A DNA stretch of 64,000 nucleotides from Pseudomonas furukawaii. Lineage in GTDB: Bacteria; Pseudomonadota; Gammaproteobacteria; Pseudomonadales; Pseudomonadaceae. A program made the position numbers and the translations under genes. The notes beneath the pieces are model-generated. The model made no database searches. It was not told the origin of the DNA and saw only the letters and a list, made by a program, of their open reading frames with translations. Below are positions 17,265-26,075 of the stretch, piece by piece (position 1 is the stretch's first letter; every line of letters starts with the position of its first letter). The stretch lies in the NCBI RefSeq assembly GCF_002355475.1, contig NZ_AP014862.1, forward strand, positions 868,001 through 932,000, read 5' to 3'.

Positions 17265-18851
17265 ATGAAGCAGCACCCACTGAGGCCGTTGGTGTTCTGG
17301 CCAACGTTCCTCATCCTGCTGGCGGCGGTGGTCGCCAGCTACCTCGATCTGTCGCTTTTTCTCGCCATCAGCAAGGGGCTGAATGCGCTGATCCTCGACA
17401 ACCTCGCCTGGCTCTTCTGCATCGCGGCCCTGGGCATGGTGATCCTGGCCCTGGCCGTGTATTTCTCGCCCCTGGGGCAGATTCGCATCGGCGGGGAGCG
17501 GGCCACCCCGCTGCTGAGCAAGCCGCGCTGGTTCATGGTGACCCTCTGCACGACGCTGGCGGTGGGCGTGCTCTTCTGGGCGGTCGCCGAGCCGCTGTTC
17601 CACCTCCACGGGCCACCGGGGGACCTGGGGATCGAAGCCGAGAGTCCCGCCGCCGTGCGCTTCGCCCTGTCCACCATGTTCATGCACTGGACCATCACGC
17701 CCTACGCCATCTACCTGGTGCCCTCCCTGGTGTTCGCCCTGGCCTTTCACAACCTGCGGGGCGAGTTCTCCATCGGCGCCATGCTCCGGCCCTTGCTGGG
17801 CGCCGAACGGGTCCGGCGCTACGCCGACCTGATCGACACCCTCGGGCTGTTCGCCCTGGTGGCCGGCATCGCGTCCGCCCTCGGCACGGGGGCCCTGACC
17901 CTGGCCGGTGGCCTGAGCCAGTACATCGGCGGCGAGACCACGCCCCTGCGCCTGGCGCTGATCATCGCGGCCATCGTCCTCACCTTCGTCGCCTCGGCCG
18001 CCAGCGGGCTGCAGCGGGGAATCGCCAAGCTGTCCGGTCTCAACACCTGGATCCTGATGGCGCTGGGCGGTTTCGTGCTGCTCTGCGGCCCCACGCTGAC
18101 GCTGATCAGCCTCGGCATCGAGGCCCTGGGCGCCTACCTCGGTGGCTTCCTCCGGCAGAGCCTCTACACCGGGACCGCCGGTGGCGATCCCTGGGCGCGG
18201 GAGTGGACGGTGTTCTTCTGGGCGGTCTGGTTCGCCTGGGCACCGGTGGCCGCGCTGTTCCTCGGCAAGATCGCCCGTGGCTACCGGGTGCGCGAGTTCA
18301 TCCGCATCAACATGCTCTATCCCGCGCTGTTTTCCATGCTGTGGATGAGCATCTTCTCGGGCAGCAGCCTCTACTACGACGCCCAGGGCGGCGGCAGCCT
18401 GAACCTGGTGTTGAACCAGCAGGGCGTCGAACACGTGCTCTACGCCATGTTCCGGCAGCTGCCGGCCAGCGATGTGGTGATCGCCTTCCTGCTGTTCGTC
18501 GCCTTCATCAATTTCGTCACCGCCGCCGACTCCAACACCGACGCCATCGGCAACCTCTGCAGCCGGGGTGTGACCGCCGATTCCGACCTGGATGGCAACC
18601 CCCTGCTCAAGGTGGCCTGGGGGCTGATCATCGGCGCCATGGCCTGGGTGATGGTGGCCTTCGTCGGCCTCGATGGCGTGAAGATGCTTTCCAACCTCGG
18701 CGGCCTGCCGGGGATGTTCATCGTCCTGGGCGCCGGCGGCACGCTGATGCTCTGGCTGAGGACCCCGGCACTGCTGGCTGATCGGGATGCCGGCGTCGCG
18801 CCGCAGGCCCGCCCGTCTTCCACGATCGCCAAGTCGCAGGCGGGGCGCTGA
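17265..18851 (+). CDS. BCCT family transporter, divergent substrate site
   Basis: A 528-residue betaine/carnitine/choline transporter with about 12 helices. Family landmarks are WAVAEPLFH (105-113) and the helix-8 stretch WTVFFWAVWFAW (314-325) followed by GKIARGYRVREF. In helix 4 the usual H-W/Y-G-x-x-x-W-x-x-Y reads HWTITPYAIY (141-150): the glycine is Thr143 and the box tryptophan is Tyr147. In helix 8 the first of two adjacent tryptophans is Val321. It has a short C-terminal tail, unlike BetT. It has a GGGGAGG site and an inverted repeat in its leader, and is followed after 24 bases by a CocE-type hydrolase, probably in one operon. The substrate is likely a quaternary amine but may differ from choline or betaine. 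Confidence 0.88.
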   Translation: MKQHPLRPLVFWPTFLILLAAVVASYLDLSLFLAISKGLNALILDNLAWLFCIAALGMVILALAVYFSPLGQIRIGGERATPLLSKPRWFMVTLCTTLAVGVLFWAVAEPLFHLHGPPGDLGIEAESPAAVRFALSTMFMHWTITPYAIYLVPSLVFALAFHNLRGEFSIGAMLRPLLGAERVRRYADLIDTLGLFALVAGIASALGTGALTLAGGLSQYIGGETTPLRLALIIAAIVLTFVASAASGLQRGIAKLSGLNTWILMALGGFVLLCGPTLTLISLGIEALGAYLGGFLRQSLYTGTAGGDPWAREWTVFFWAVWFAWAPVAALFLGKIARGYRVREFIRINMLYPALFSMLWMSIFSGSSLYYDAQGGGSLNLVLNQQGVEHVLYAMFRQLPASDVVIAFLLFVAFINFVTAADSNTDAIGNLCSRGVTADSDLDGNPLLKVAWGLIIGAMAWVMVAFVGLDGVKMLSNLGGLPGMFIVLGAGGTLMLWLRTPALLADRDAGVAPQARPSSTIAKSQAGR

Positions 18852-18875
18852 GCCCCTCTTTCCACAGGAGGCCCC

Positions 18876-20885
18876 ATGGACGTCATCAGTGAGTTTCCCT
18901 ACCGGGTGCGCGAGATCGAGCATTGCCTGATCCCCTTGAGCGATGGCACCCCGCTCGCCGCGCGCATCTGGCTGCCGGAGTCGGCGGGGCCGCAGCGCTT
19001 TCCGGCGATCCTGGAGTACCTGCCGTACCGCAAGCGCGACGGCACCGCCCTGCGCGACAGCCTGAGCCACCCCTGGATGGCCGGGCAGGGATATGTGTGC
19101 GTGCGGGTGGACATGCGCGGGAGCGGCGAGTCCGGGGGGCTGCTGGAGGATGAGTACAGCCTGCGGGAGCAGGAGGACGCCCTGGAGGTCATCGACTGGC
19201 TGTGCCGGCAGCCCTGGTGCGATGGCCGGGTGGGGATGATGGGCATCTCCTGGGGTGGCATCAACAGCCTTCAGCTGGCCGCCCGCCGGCCCCGGGCGCT
19301 GAAGGCCATCATCACCCTCTGCTCGTCCGACGACCGCTACGCCGACGATATCCACTTCAAGGGCGGTTGCCTGTTGCTGGAGAGCCTCGGCTGGTCGGCC
19401 ACCATGCTCAGCTTCCTCGCCGTGCCTCCCGACCCGCTCCTGCTGGGGGAGGCCTGGCGCCAGCGCTGGCAGGAGCGCCTGGAGGCCATGCCGGCGCTGG
19501 CCGGCATCTGGCTGGAACACCAGGTGCGCGATGACTACTGGCGCCAGGGCTCGGTGTGCGAGGACTACGGGGCGATCGAGGCGGCGGTCTACGCCATCGG
19601 CGGCTGGGGGGACGCCTACAGGAACGCCGTGCCGCGCCTGCTGCAGCACCTGCCCGGTCCGAAGAAGGCCCTGGTGGGTCCCTGGATCCACAAGTACCCG
19701 CATATCGCCGTGCCGGCCCCGGCCATCGGCTTCCTGCAGGAAGCCAGGCGCTGGTGGGACCACTGGCTGAAGGGCATCGACAACGGGGTGATGGACGAGG
19801 CCCCCGGCACCTTCTACCTGCAGGACGTGCTGCCGCCCCGAGCCTGTTACCGGGAGCGTCCCGGGGCCTGGGTCCGGACGGCCGGCTGGCCGGATCCGCA
19901 GCTCCGGCGCCGGGTGTTCTCCCTCGGCGAGGCCGGACTGGTGCCGGAACGCGCGGATCTGGAGCGGCCACGCCGCTTCTGCTCGCCGGTGACCACCGGG
20001 CTCCACCAGGGGCGTTACTGCGCCATCTGGCTCGGGCCCGACGGTCCCACCGACCAGCGCCGGGACGATGCCCACTCACTGTGCTTCGACTCGGCGCCAC
20101 TGGCCGAACCCCTGCGCCTGCTGGGGGACGCGCGCCTGGACCTGTGCCTGAGCGCCGACCGTCCCTGTGGTCACCTGGTGGCGCGCCTCAATGCCGTCGC
20201 GCCCGACGGGCAGGTGACGCAACTGAGCTACGGCGCCCTCAACCTGCGCCTGCGCGACGACCTCGCCGAACCGACGCCGGTGGTGCCGGGCGAGCCGATG
20301 CGCGTCGTCCTCGTGCTGGATCAGATGGGCTGGCGGGTGCCCGCCGGGTATCGGCTGCGCATCGCCCTGGGCACGGCCAGCTTCCCCCTGCTCTGGCCCG
20401 CCCCGGAACTGGCGACCCTGACCCTGCTGCCGGGTCCGCAGCGGGTCGAGCTGCCGGCCTTCGAGGGGGAAGAGGTGCCCTGTCCCTTCGAGCGGCCCCA
20501 GGGCGCCGTGCCGGAAGCGCTGGAGGTGCTGCGCGAGCCGGGGCCGCGTCGGACACTGGAGGAGGACGTGGCCAGCGGGGAGGTGCGGGTGAGGATCGAG
20601 GACGACCTCGGCGCCCGGCGTTTCCTCGACCACGGCCTCTGGGTCGACCAGCGCTGCACCGAGACCTATCGGGCCCTGCCCTGGGATCCCCTTTCAGTGC
20701 GGGCGGATATCCGCTGGCGCTCCTGCACGGGCCGGGACGACTGGCGGGTGGAGGTGGACACTCGCCTGCAGGTGCAGGCCGATGCCCGCTGGTTCTACCT
20801 GGAGACTGAACAGGTGGCGCGACTGGACAGCCAGGAGGTGCATCGCGCCCACTGGCACCAGCGGGTAGCGCGATTCACGGCCTGA
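18876..20885 (+). CDS. CocE/NonD family alpha/beta hydrolase (X-Pro dipeptidyl-peptidase S15)
   Basis: A 669-residue hydrolase. The N-terminal S15 alpha/beta domain carries the nucleophile elbow GISWGG (Ser125) and an oxyanion-side tyrosine motif LPYRKRDG. A cap domain sits near 150-260. A C-terminal jelly-roll domain covers about 330-560. The final 100 residues form an extra domain. The family includes cocaine esterase and acyl-amino-acid or glutaryl-acylase type enzymes. CAGGAGG precedes the ATG, 24 bases after the BCCT stop, implying co-transcription. There is no signal peptide, so it acts in the cytoplasm, perhaps on an ester or amide brought in by the transporter (inference). Confidence 0.85.
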   Translation: MDVISEFPYRVREIEHCLIPLSDGTPLAARIWLPESAGPQRFPAILEYLPYRKRDGTALRDSLSHPWMAGQGYVCVRVDMRGSGESGGLLEDEYSLREQEDALEVIDWLCRQPWCDGRVGMMGISWGGINSLQLAARRPRALKAIITLCSSDDRYADDIHFKGGCLLLESLGWSATMLSFLAVPPDPLLLGEAWRQRWQERLEAMPALAGIWLEHQVRDDYWRQGSVCEDYGAIEAAVYAIGGWGDAYRNAVPRLLQHLPGPKKALVGPWIHKYPHIAVPAPAIGFLQEARRWWDHWLKGIDNGVMDEAPGTFYLQDVLPPRACYRERPGAWVRTAGWPDPQLRRRVFSLGEAGLVPERADLERPRRFCSPVTTGLHQGRYCAIWLGPDGPTDQRRDDAHSLCFDSAPLAEPLRLLGDARLDLCLSADRPCGHLVARLNAVAPDGQVTQLSYGALNLRLRDDLAEPTPVVPGEPMRVVLVLDQMGWRVPAGYRLRIALGTASFPLLWPAPELATLTLLPGPQRVELPAFEGEEVPCPFERPQGAVPEALEVLREPGPRRTLEEDVASGEVRVRIEDDLGARRFLDHGLWVDQRCTETYRALPWDPLSVRADIRWRSCTGRDDWRVEVDTRLQVQADARWFYLETEQVARLDSQEVHRAHWHQRVARFTA

Positions 20886-21010
20886 GGCGTCGGTCCCGTC
20901 GCACCACATCGCCTCCGTCTGATACGGTTTTTCGCGCCTGACCTGAGGCTGTTTTGCCGGGTGGGTGGCGGCGATAGTGAGGCCCCGCACGCCTTGCCGG
21001 AGCCTTTGCG

Positions 21011-22681
21011 ATGTACCAATACGACGATTACGACCGCGCCCTGGTGCTGGAGCGCGTCGAACAGTTCCGCGACCAGGTGGCGCGGCGGCTGTCCGGCGCG
21101 CTGTCCGAGGAGGAGTTCCTGCCCCTGCGGCTGCAGAACGGCCTGTACCTGCAGAAACACGCCTACATGCTGCGGGTGGCCATTCCCTACGGCACCCTGT
21201 CGTCGCGGCAGATGCGCTGCCTGGCGCGCATCGCCCGGGAACACGACCGGGGCTACGGGCACTTCACCACGCGGCAGAATATCCAGTTCAACTGGATCAC
21301 CCTGGCCGAGGTGCCGGATATCCTCCGGCAACTGGCCGAGGTGGAGATGCACGCCATCCAGACTTCCGGCAACTGCGTGCGCAACATCACCACCGAAGCC
21401 TTCGCCGGGGTGGCCGCCGATGAGCTGCTGGACCCGCGCCCGCTGGCGGAGATCCTGCGCCAGTGGTCCACCATCAACCCGGAATTCCTCTTCCTGCCGC
21501 GCAAGTTCAAGATCGCCCTCTGCGCCGCCGAGGAGGACCGGGCAGCGGTGAAGATGCACGACATCGGCCTCTATCTCTACCGCGACGACGACGGCGAGAT
21601 GCGCCTGCGGGTGCTGGTGGGCGGTGGCCTGGGGCGCACGCCGATCCTCGGCCAGGTGATCCGCGAGGGCCTGCACTGGCGGGACCTGCTGTCCTATGTC
21701 GAGGCCGTGCTGCGGGTCTACAACCGCCATGGCCGGCGCGACAACAAGTACAAGGCGCGCATCAAGATCCTGGTGAAGGCGCTGGGCATCGACGCCTTCG
21801 CCCGCGAGGTGGAGACCGAGTGGCAGCACCTCAGGGACGGCCCCGCGCAACTCACCGAGGCAGAGTACCAGCGGGTGGCCGCCAGCTTCACCCAGCCGCC
21901 CTATGCGCGGCTGGACGACGCCGACCTCGACTTCGGCAGCCACCTGGCCCGCGATCCGGCGTTCGCCCGCTGGGCCGCCCGCAGCCTGCAGGCGCACCGG
22001 ATGCCCGGCTACGCGGCCGTGGTGCTGTCCACCAAGCCCGGACCGCAAGCGCCGCCCGGTGACGTGACCGCCGAACAGATGGAGGCGGTGGCGGACTGGG
22101 CCGAGCGCTTCGGCTTCGGCGAGATCCGCATCGCCCACGAGCAGAACCTGGTGCTGCCGGACGTGCGCAAGGCCGATCTCCCTGCGCTCTGGGAACTCGC
22201 CCGGGCCCAGGGCCTGGCGACGCCGAACGTCGGCCTGCTCACCGACATCATCGCCTGCCCCGGCGGCGACTACTGCGCCCTGGCCAATGCCAAGTCCATT
22301 CCCATCGCCCAGGCCATCCAGGCGCGTTTCCAGGACTCTGTCGCCCTGCAGGCACTCGGTGAACTCAGCCTGAACATCTCCGGCTGCATGAACGCCTGCG
22401 GTCACCACCACATCGGCAACATCGGCATCCTCGGCGTGGATAAGGGCGGCAGCGAGTGGTACCAGGTCACGGTCGGCGGCGCCCAGGGCATGGACAGCGA
22501 ACTGGGGCGGGTGATCGGCCCCTCCTTCAGCGCCAATGAGGTGCCGGCGGTGATCGAGCGGCTGGTGGCCACCTTCAGTGATCACCGGGCGCCGGGTGAG
22601 CGTTTCATCGACACGGTACGGCGCATCGGGCTGGAGCCCTTCAAGGAGCGGGTCTACGCCCGCGAGGAGGTCCCGGCATGA
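21011..22681 (+). CDS. cysI: Sulfite reductase hemoprotein (nitrite/sulfite reductase family)
   Basis: A 556-residue siroheme enzyme with the two-fold repeat of ferrodoxin-like and siroheme domains. The 4Fe-4S/siroheme ligands are Cys416 and Cys422 (C-P-G-G-D-Y-C) and Cys459 and Cys463 (C-M-N-A-C), followed by GHHHIGNIGI. An N-terminal TTRQNIQFNW segment is also typical. It reduces sulfite to sulfide for cysteine synthesis. This is the Pseudomonas one-component form (PA1838-like from memory), not the CysJI flavoprotein system. No cysJ is nearby. The downstream DUF934 gene overlaps its stop by four bases (ATGA). Confidence 0.93.
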   Translation: MYQYDDYDRALVLERVEQFRDQVARRLSGALSEEEFLPLRLQNGLYLQKHAYMLRVAIPYGTLSSRQMRCLARIAREHDRGYGHFTTRQNIQFNWITLAEVPDILRQLAEVEMHAIQTSGNCVRNITTEAFAGVAADELLDPRPLAEILRQWSTINPEFLFLPRKFKIALCAAEEDRAAVKMHDIGLYLYRDDDGEMRLRVLVGGGLGRTPILGQVIREGLHWRDLLSYVEAVLRVYNRHGRRDNKYKARIKILVKALGIDAFAREVETEWQHLRDGPAQLTEAEYQRVAASFTQPPYARLDDADLDFGSHLARDPAFARWAARSLQAHRMPGYAAVVLSTKPGPQAPPGDVTAEQMEAVADWAERFGFGEIRIAHEQNLVLPDVRKADLPALWELARAQGLATPNVGLLTDIIACPGGDYCALANAKSIPIAQAIQARFQDSVALQALGELSLNISGCMNACGHHHIGNIGILGVDKGGSEWYQVTVGGAQGMDSELGRVIGPSFSANEVPAVIERLVATFSDHRAPGERFIDTVRRIGLEPFKERVYAREEVPA

Positions 22682-23157
22682 AGAACCTGATCAAGCTGGT
22701 GGACGGCCAGGCGCGCCGGGTGGACGACCCCTGGACGCTGGTGCGCGAGGCGGGCGAGGGCCTGCCCGGGGGGCCGCTGATCCTGCCCCTTGACGCCTGG
22801 CGTGAACGCGGTGGGCGCGATGGCCTGCTCCTGCAACCCGACGACGAGGTGGAAGCCCTGGTGGGCGAACTGCCCGATGCCCTGCCATTGATCGCCCTGG
22901 ACTTCCCCAGCTTTCGCGATGGCCGTGGCTACAGCCAGGCCTATCTGCTGCGGACCCGCCTGGGCTGGCGCGGCGAACTGCGGGCGGTGGGGGATGTGCT
23001 GCGGGACCAGCTCGCCCATATGCGCCAGTGCGGCTTCGACGCCTTCGCCGTACGGGAGGACAAGTGCGTCGAGGACGCCCTCAAGGGATTGGCCGGGGTC
23101 AGTGTGCTCTACGGCCGATCCGCCATAGAGCCGAGGCCGCTGTTTCGTAGGCGCTAA
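22678..23157 (+). CDS. DUF934 protein, sulfite reductase partner
   Basis: A 159-residue cytoplasmic protein overlapping cysI by ATGA. The conserved FPSFRDGRGYSQAYLLR and VLRDQLAHMRQCGFD segments define DUF934. Such proteins are almost always encoded right after this cysI type and are thought to support sulfite reduction or siroheme enzyme assembly. The biochemical role is not established. The overlap suggests tight stoichiometry with CysI. Confidence 0.88.
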   Translation: MKNLIKLVDGQARRVDDPWTLVREAGEGLPGGPLILPLDAWRERGGRDGLLLQPDDEVEALVGELPDALPLIALDFPSFRDGRGYSQAYLLRTRLGWRGELRAVGDVLRDQLAHMRQCGFDAFAVREDKCVEDALKGLAGVSVLYGRSAIEPRPLFRRR

Positions 23158-23281
23158 GAGATTTCATACATGATTGGTAAAAAAACCGGCTTTATTGTCG
23201 CTGAATTTCTGATCTAGCATTTGCGGTCCGTTCATCCCGTCTGGAAACCAATGGACAGCGACAGTAGTTCCAAGCCGCCCC

Positions 23282-23405
23282 CCGCACCTCGGGGTGCGGC
23301 GTGCCTCCTCCCCGGCATCCGTCGATGCCACTCGCGTTCGCAGCCTCCCGCTGCCTCTTCCCCGTGCACCTCGATGCACCGCCCGCAGGCGGGAATCACG
23401 CCTGC
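23282..23405 (+). promoter_or_regulatory. Hairpin-rich leader of the TerC-family gene
   Basis: Four short perfect stems follow one another upstream of the TerC gene: CCGCACC/GGTGCGG (23282-23299), GGCATC/GATGCC (23314-23329), GTGCA/TGCAC (23364-23379) and GCAGGCG/CGCCTGC (23385-23405). The ATG at 23436 comes 31 bases later. TerC genes elsewhere are often under Mn or pH-responsive leaders (yybP-ykoY), but I do not see that motif's conserved loops here. There is no T-run, so transcription termination is not obvious. Confidence 0.4.
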
Positions 23406-23435
23406 CCCTGACCTGCCGACGAGAGCCTGATCACC

Positions 23436-24995
23436 ATGGAATGGATAGCTGACCCAACGGCCTGGTTGGGCCTTCTCACCCTGATCGTCCTGGAGATCGT
23501 CCTCGGCATCGACAACCTGGTGTTCATCGCCATCCTGGCGGACAAGCTGCCGCCGGAGCAGCGCGACCGCGCGCGGCTGATCGGCCTGTCCCTGGCCCTG
23601 CTGATGCGCCTGGGCCTGCTGGCCAGCATCTCCTGGCTGGTGACCCTGACCACCCCGCTGTTCGAGGTGTTCGGCAAGAGCTTCTCCGGCCGTGACCTGA
23701 TCATGCTCTTCGGTGGCGTGTTCCTGTTGTTCAAGGCCACCATGGAACTGCACGAACGCCTGGAGGGCCGCGTCCATGCCCAGGGTGGCAGCCGCGCCTA
23801 CGCCCTGTTCTGGCCGGTGGTGGCGCAGATCGTGGTGCTGGACGCGGTGTTCTCCCTGGACGCCGTGATCACCGCTGTCGGCATGGTGGAGCACCTGGAG
23901 GTGATGATGATCGCCGTGGTGGTGTCCATCGGCCTGATGATCGTCGCCAGCAAGCCGCTGACCGCCTTCGTCAATGCCCATCCCACGGTGATCATGCTGT
24001 GCCTGGGCTTCCTGATGATGATCGGCTTCAGCCTCACCGCCGAAGGCCTGGGTTTCCATATCCCGAAAGGCTACCTCTACGCCGCCATCGGCTTCAGCCT
24101 GCTGATCGAGGCCGCCAACCAGCTGGTGCGCTGGCGCCGCAAGCGCCACCTGCAGGGCAGCCGCAACGTGCGTGAGCGCACCGCCCATGCCGTGCTGCGC
24201 CTGCTGGGCGGCCGCGAAGTGGGGAGCGATGAAGTGGGCGAGGAGATCGCCGACCTGGTGGGCGGGGAAGATGCCGGCCAGGTGCCCTTCGACCGGCGCG
24301 AGCGGATCATGATCAGCGGCGTGCTGGGCCTGGCCGAGCGCCCGATCCGCACGGAGATGACCCACCGCGGCGAGGTGGAGCGCATCGACCTGGACGATGC
24401 GCCCGAGGCCATCCGCGATGCCCTGCTGCGCTCGCCCCATTCGCGCCTGCCGGTGATCCGCAGCGGTGATATCGACGAGCCCCTGGGCTACGTGCACAAG
24501 AAGGAACTGCTGCGGGAGCTCTTGCAGGGGCAGGAGCCGGATATCCAGCAATTGCTGCGTGTTCCGCCCAACCTGCCGGAAAGCGCCTCGGTGCTCAGCG
24601 CCCTGGAGGAAATGCGCAGGGCCTCCACCCACGTGGCCTTCGTGGTCAACGAGTTCGGCGGCTTCGAGGGCCTGCTGACCATGACCGACATCCTCGAGAC
24701 CATTGCCGGTGAACTGCCGGACGCCAGTGAAGTGGATGGCCTGGACATCGAGCCTTGCGACGGTGGCTGGAAGGTCAGCGGCGCGGTGACCCTGAACCTG
24801 CTGGGCGAGCGCCTCGGCTTCAGCGCCCGGCCGAGCGAGGATTACCAGACCGTGGCCGGCCTGGCCATGAGCCTGCTGGACCGCCTGCCGGCCAAGGGAG
24901 ACGCCCTGGAGGTGGAAGGCTGGAAGCTGGAGGTGATCGAGGTGAAGGAGCGGCGGGTCAACCGGCTGCTGCTGACGCCGAGGCTCCAACCGTAG
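23436..24995 (+). CDS. TerC family membrane protein with CBS and CorC domains
   Basis: A 519-residue protein. Residues 1-225 are a seven-helix TerC domain with metal-site motifs [12 protein letters not shown] and [10 protein letters not shown]. About 290-425 are paired CBS domains ([28 protein letters not shown]). About 435-515 are a CorC/HlyC-like domain. This architecture is the YoaE/YegH-type of inner-membrane protein. TerC relatives are implicated in Mn(II) export or metal loading of secreted proteins. The stop codon lies inside an intergenic repeat (24994-25022). The preceding leader is hairpin-rich. Confidence 0.92.
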   Translation: MEWIADPTAWLGLLTLIVLEIVLGIDNLVFIAILADKLPPEQRDRARLIGLSLALLMRLGLLASISWLVTLTTPLFEVFGKSFSGRDLIMLFGGVFLLFKATMELHERLEGRVHAQGGSRAYALFWPVVAQIVVLDAVFSLDAVITAVGMVEHLEVMMIAVVVSIGLMIVASKPLTAFVNAHPTVIMLCLGFLMMIGFSLTAEGLGFHIPKGYLYAAIGFSLLIEAANQLVRWRRKRHLQGSRNVRERTAHAVLRLLGGREVGSDEVGEEIADLVGGEDAGQVPFDRRERIMISGVLGLAERPIRTEMTHRGEVERIDLDDAPEAIRDALLRSPHSRLPVIRSGDIDEPLGYVHKKELLRELLQGQEPDIQQLLRVPPNLPESASVLSALEEMRRASTHVAFVVNEFGGFEGLLTMTDILETIAGELPDASEVDGLDIEPCDGGWKVSGAVTLNLLGERLGFSARPSEDYQTVAGLAMSLLDRLPAKGDALEVEGWKLEVIEVKERRVNRLLLTPRLQP

Positions 24996-25023
24996 GATGG
25001 GTGGAGCGAAGCGATACCCATCG
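24994..25023. repeat. Intergenic palindrome of a Pseudomonas repeat family
   Basis: GATGGGT (24996-25002) and ACCCATC (25016-25022) flank GGAGCGAAGCGAT. The GTAGGATGGGT...ACCCATC type is a dispersed element I recall from Pseudomonas genomes. It overlaps the TAG stop of the TerC-family gene, so it inserted or was captured exactly at the gene end. Confidence 0.5.
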
Positions 25024-25075
25024 GTGGGATTGTACGCAGTCGGGACATAACGCCTGCACTCGCCCCTACAGGGGA

Positions 25076-25100
25076 CAACGGCGCCTCCAGGGCGCCGTTG
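25076..25100. terminator. Hairpin between convergent TerC-family gene and mscL
   Basis: A perfect 10-bp stem CAACGGCGCC/GGCGCCGTTG with a 5-base loop, placed between convergent genes 18 bases from the mscL stop. T-rich sequence after the stem is weak on both strands, so it is a likely bidirectional but imperfect terminator. Confidence 0.55.
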
Positions 25101-25117
25101 CATTTACTGCGGTGCGG

Positions 25118-25537
25118 TCAGGGTTGCTGCTTGTCCCGCTGGGACTTGAGCAGGTCGCGGATCTCGGTCAGCAGTTCCTGGTCCCTGGTGGGGGCCGGCG
25201 GCGCTTCCGGGGCGGCGGCTTCTTCCCGCTTGAGGCGGTTCAGCACCTTGATGCCCATGAAGATCGCGAAGGCGACGATGACGAAGTCGAGCACCGTCTG
25301 GATGAACTTGCCGTAGCTCAGCACCACGGCGGGAATGTCGCCTTCGGCGGCCTTGAGCGTGATGGCCAGGTCGGTGAAGTCCACGCCCCCGATGAGCAGG
25401 CCGATGGGGGGCATGATCACGTCGCCGACGAAGGACGAGACGATCTTGCCGAAGGCGGCACCGATGATGATGCCCACGGCCATGTCGACCACGTTGCCCT
25501 TGACGGCGAAGGCTTTGAATTCACTGAGCAGGCTCAT
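25118..25537 (-). CDS. mscL: Large-conductance mechanosensitive channel MscL
   Basis: A 139-residue homopentameric channel of the inner membrane. The N-terminal [20 protein letters not shown] is the strongly conserved amphipathic helix and first membrane helix. The second helix is at about 75-97 ([21 protein letters not shown]), and the C-terminal cytoplasmic helix is LTEIRDLLK. It opens under membrane tension to release solutes on osmotic downshock. Length is typical (136-143). Confidence 0.97.
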   Translation of the reverse strand: MSLLSEFKAFAVKGNVVDMAVGIIIGAAFGKIVSSFVGDVIMPPIGLLIGGVDFTDLAITLKAAEGDIPAVVLSYGKFIQTVLDFVIVAFAIFMGIKVLNRLKREEAAAPEAPPAPTRDQELLTEIRDLLKSQRDKQQP

Positions 25538-25748
25538 GTTTCACTCCCTGAGGTTCTGGTTTTAATGCTGAAGTGTAATTCAGCGGTCAGAGGCTGCCAG
25601 CGCGGGTTCGCCTGGCTGTGCCGACCGCCAATGCTAGGAGCTGGCCGGGACACTGCCAAGTTCGCGGCGGGTTTCCGTCAGGCGGCGCTTTCCCTCGCCG
25701 GGGCCTGGTCTAGCCTGAAGATCAGGCAACATGAGGAGGGCCGCAGAC

Positions 25749-25994
25749 ATGCCACTGGAACATCACCCGCTGAACCGTGAATTCCCGGAATACAGGGACG
25801 CCATGCGTGCCCTGTTGCAGAGCGACGCGCAATTCGCCCGGCTGGCGGGGGAATACCAGGAACTGGATTCGCGCATCTACCAAGTCGAGGACGGCACCCA
25901 GGCACTGGACGACGGGGCCTTGCACAACCTGAAGATGCAGCGGGTCGCGCTGAAGGACGAGATCGCCCGCCTGCTCAAGGGGAGCAAGGGCTGA
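25749..25994 (+). CDS. YdcH family (DUF465) small helical protein
   Basis: An 81-residue acidic, all-helical protein. The start at 25749 is chosen over 25731 because GAGGAGG at 25732-25738 serves it. Residues 34-76 (EYQELDSRIYQVEDG, then LKMQRVALKDEIARLL) form the helical hairpin with the L/I-K-D/E ending of DUF465. The function of the family is unknown. The next gene encodes a related protein. Divergent from mscL. Confidence 0.85.
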   Translation: MPLEHHPLNREFPEYRDAMRALLQSDAQFARLAGEYQELDSRIYQVEDGTQALDDGALHNLKMQRVALKDEIARLLKGSKG

Positions 25995-26002
25995 CGCCCG
26001 GC

Positions 26003-26016
26003 TTGATCCGGATCAA
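26003..26016. promoter_or_regulatory. ANR/FNR box upstream of cysteine-cluster small protein
   Basis: TTGATCCGGATCAA is a perfect 14-bp palindrome matching TTGAT-N4-ATCAA. It is nine bases after the ydcH-like stop and 60 bases before the next ATG. A GATAGT -10-like hexamer at 26037-26042 is placed as expected for an activator site centred near -41. Low-oxygen activation of the 26076 gene is therefore predicted. Confidence 0.75.
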
Positions 26017-26075
26017 GGGGGCGTCGGGGCCGGCTGGATAGTCTGGGACATCTTCACTGCCCGGAGCCGAACCCC

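Noticed and set aside
23160-23435. yybP-ykoY manganese riboswitch before the TerC-family gene
   Set aside because: The conserved internal-loop sequences of that riboswitch are not visible. The leader is reported only as hairpin-rich.
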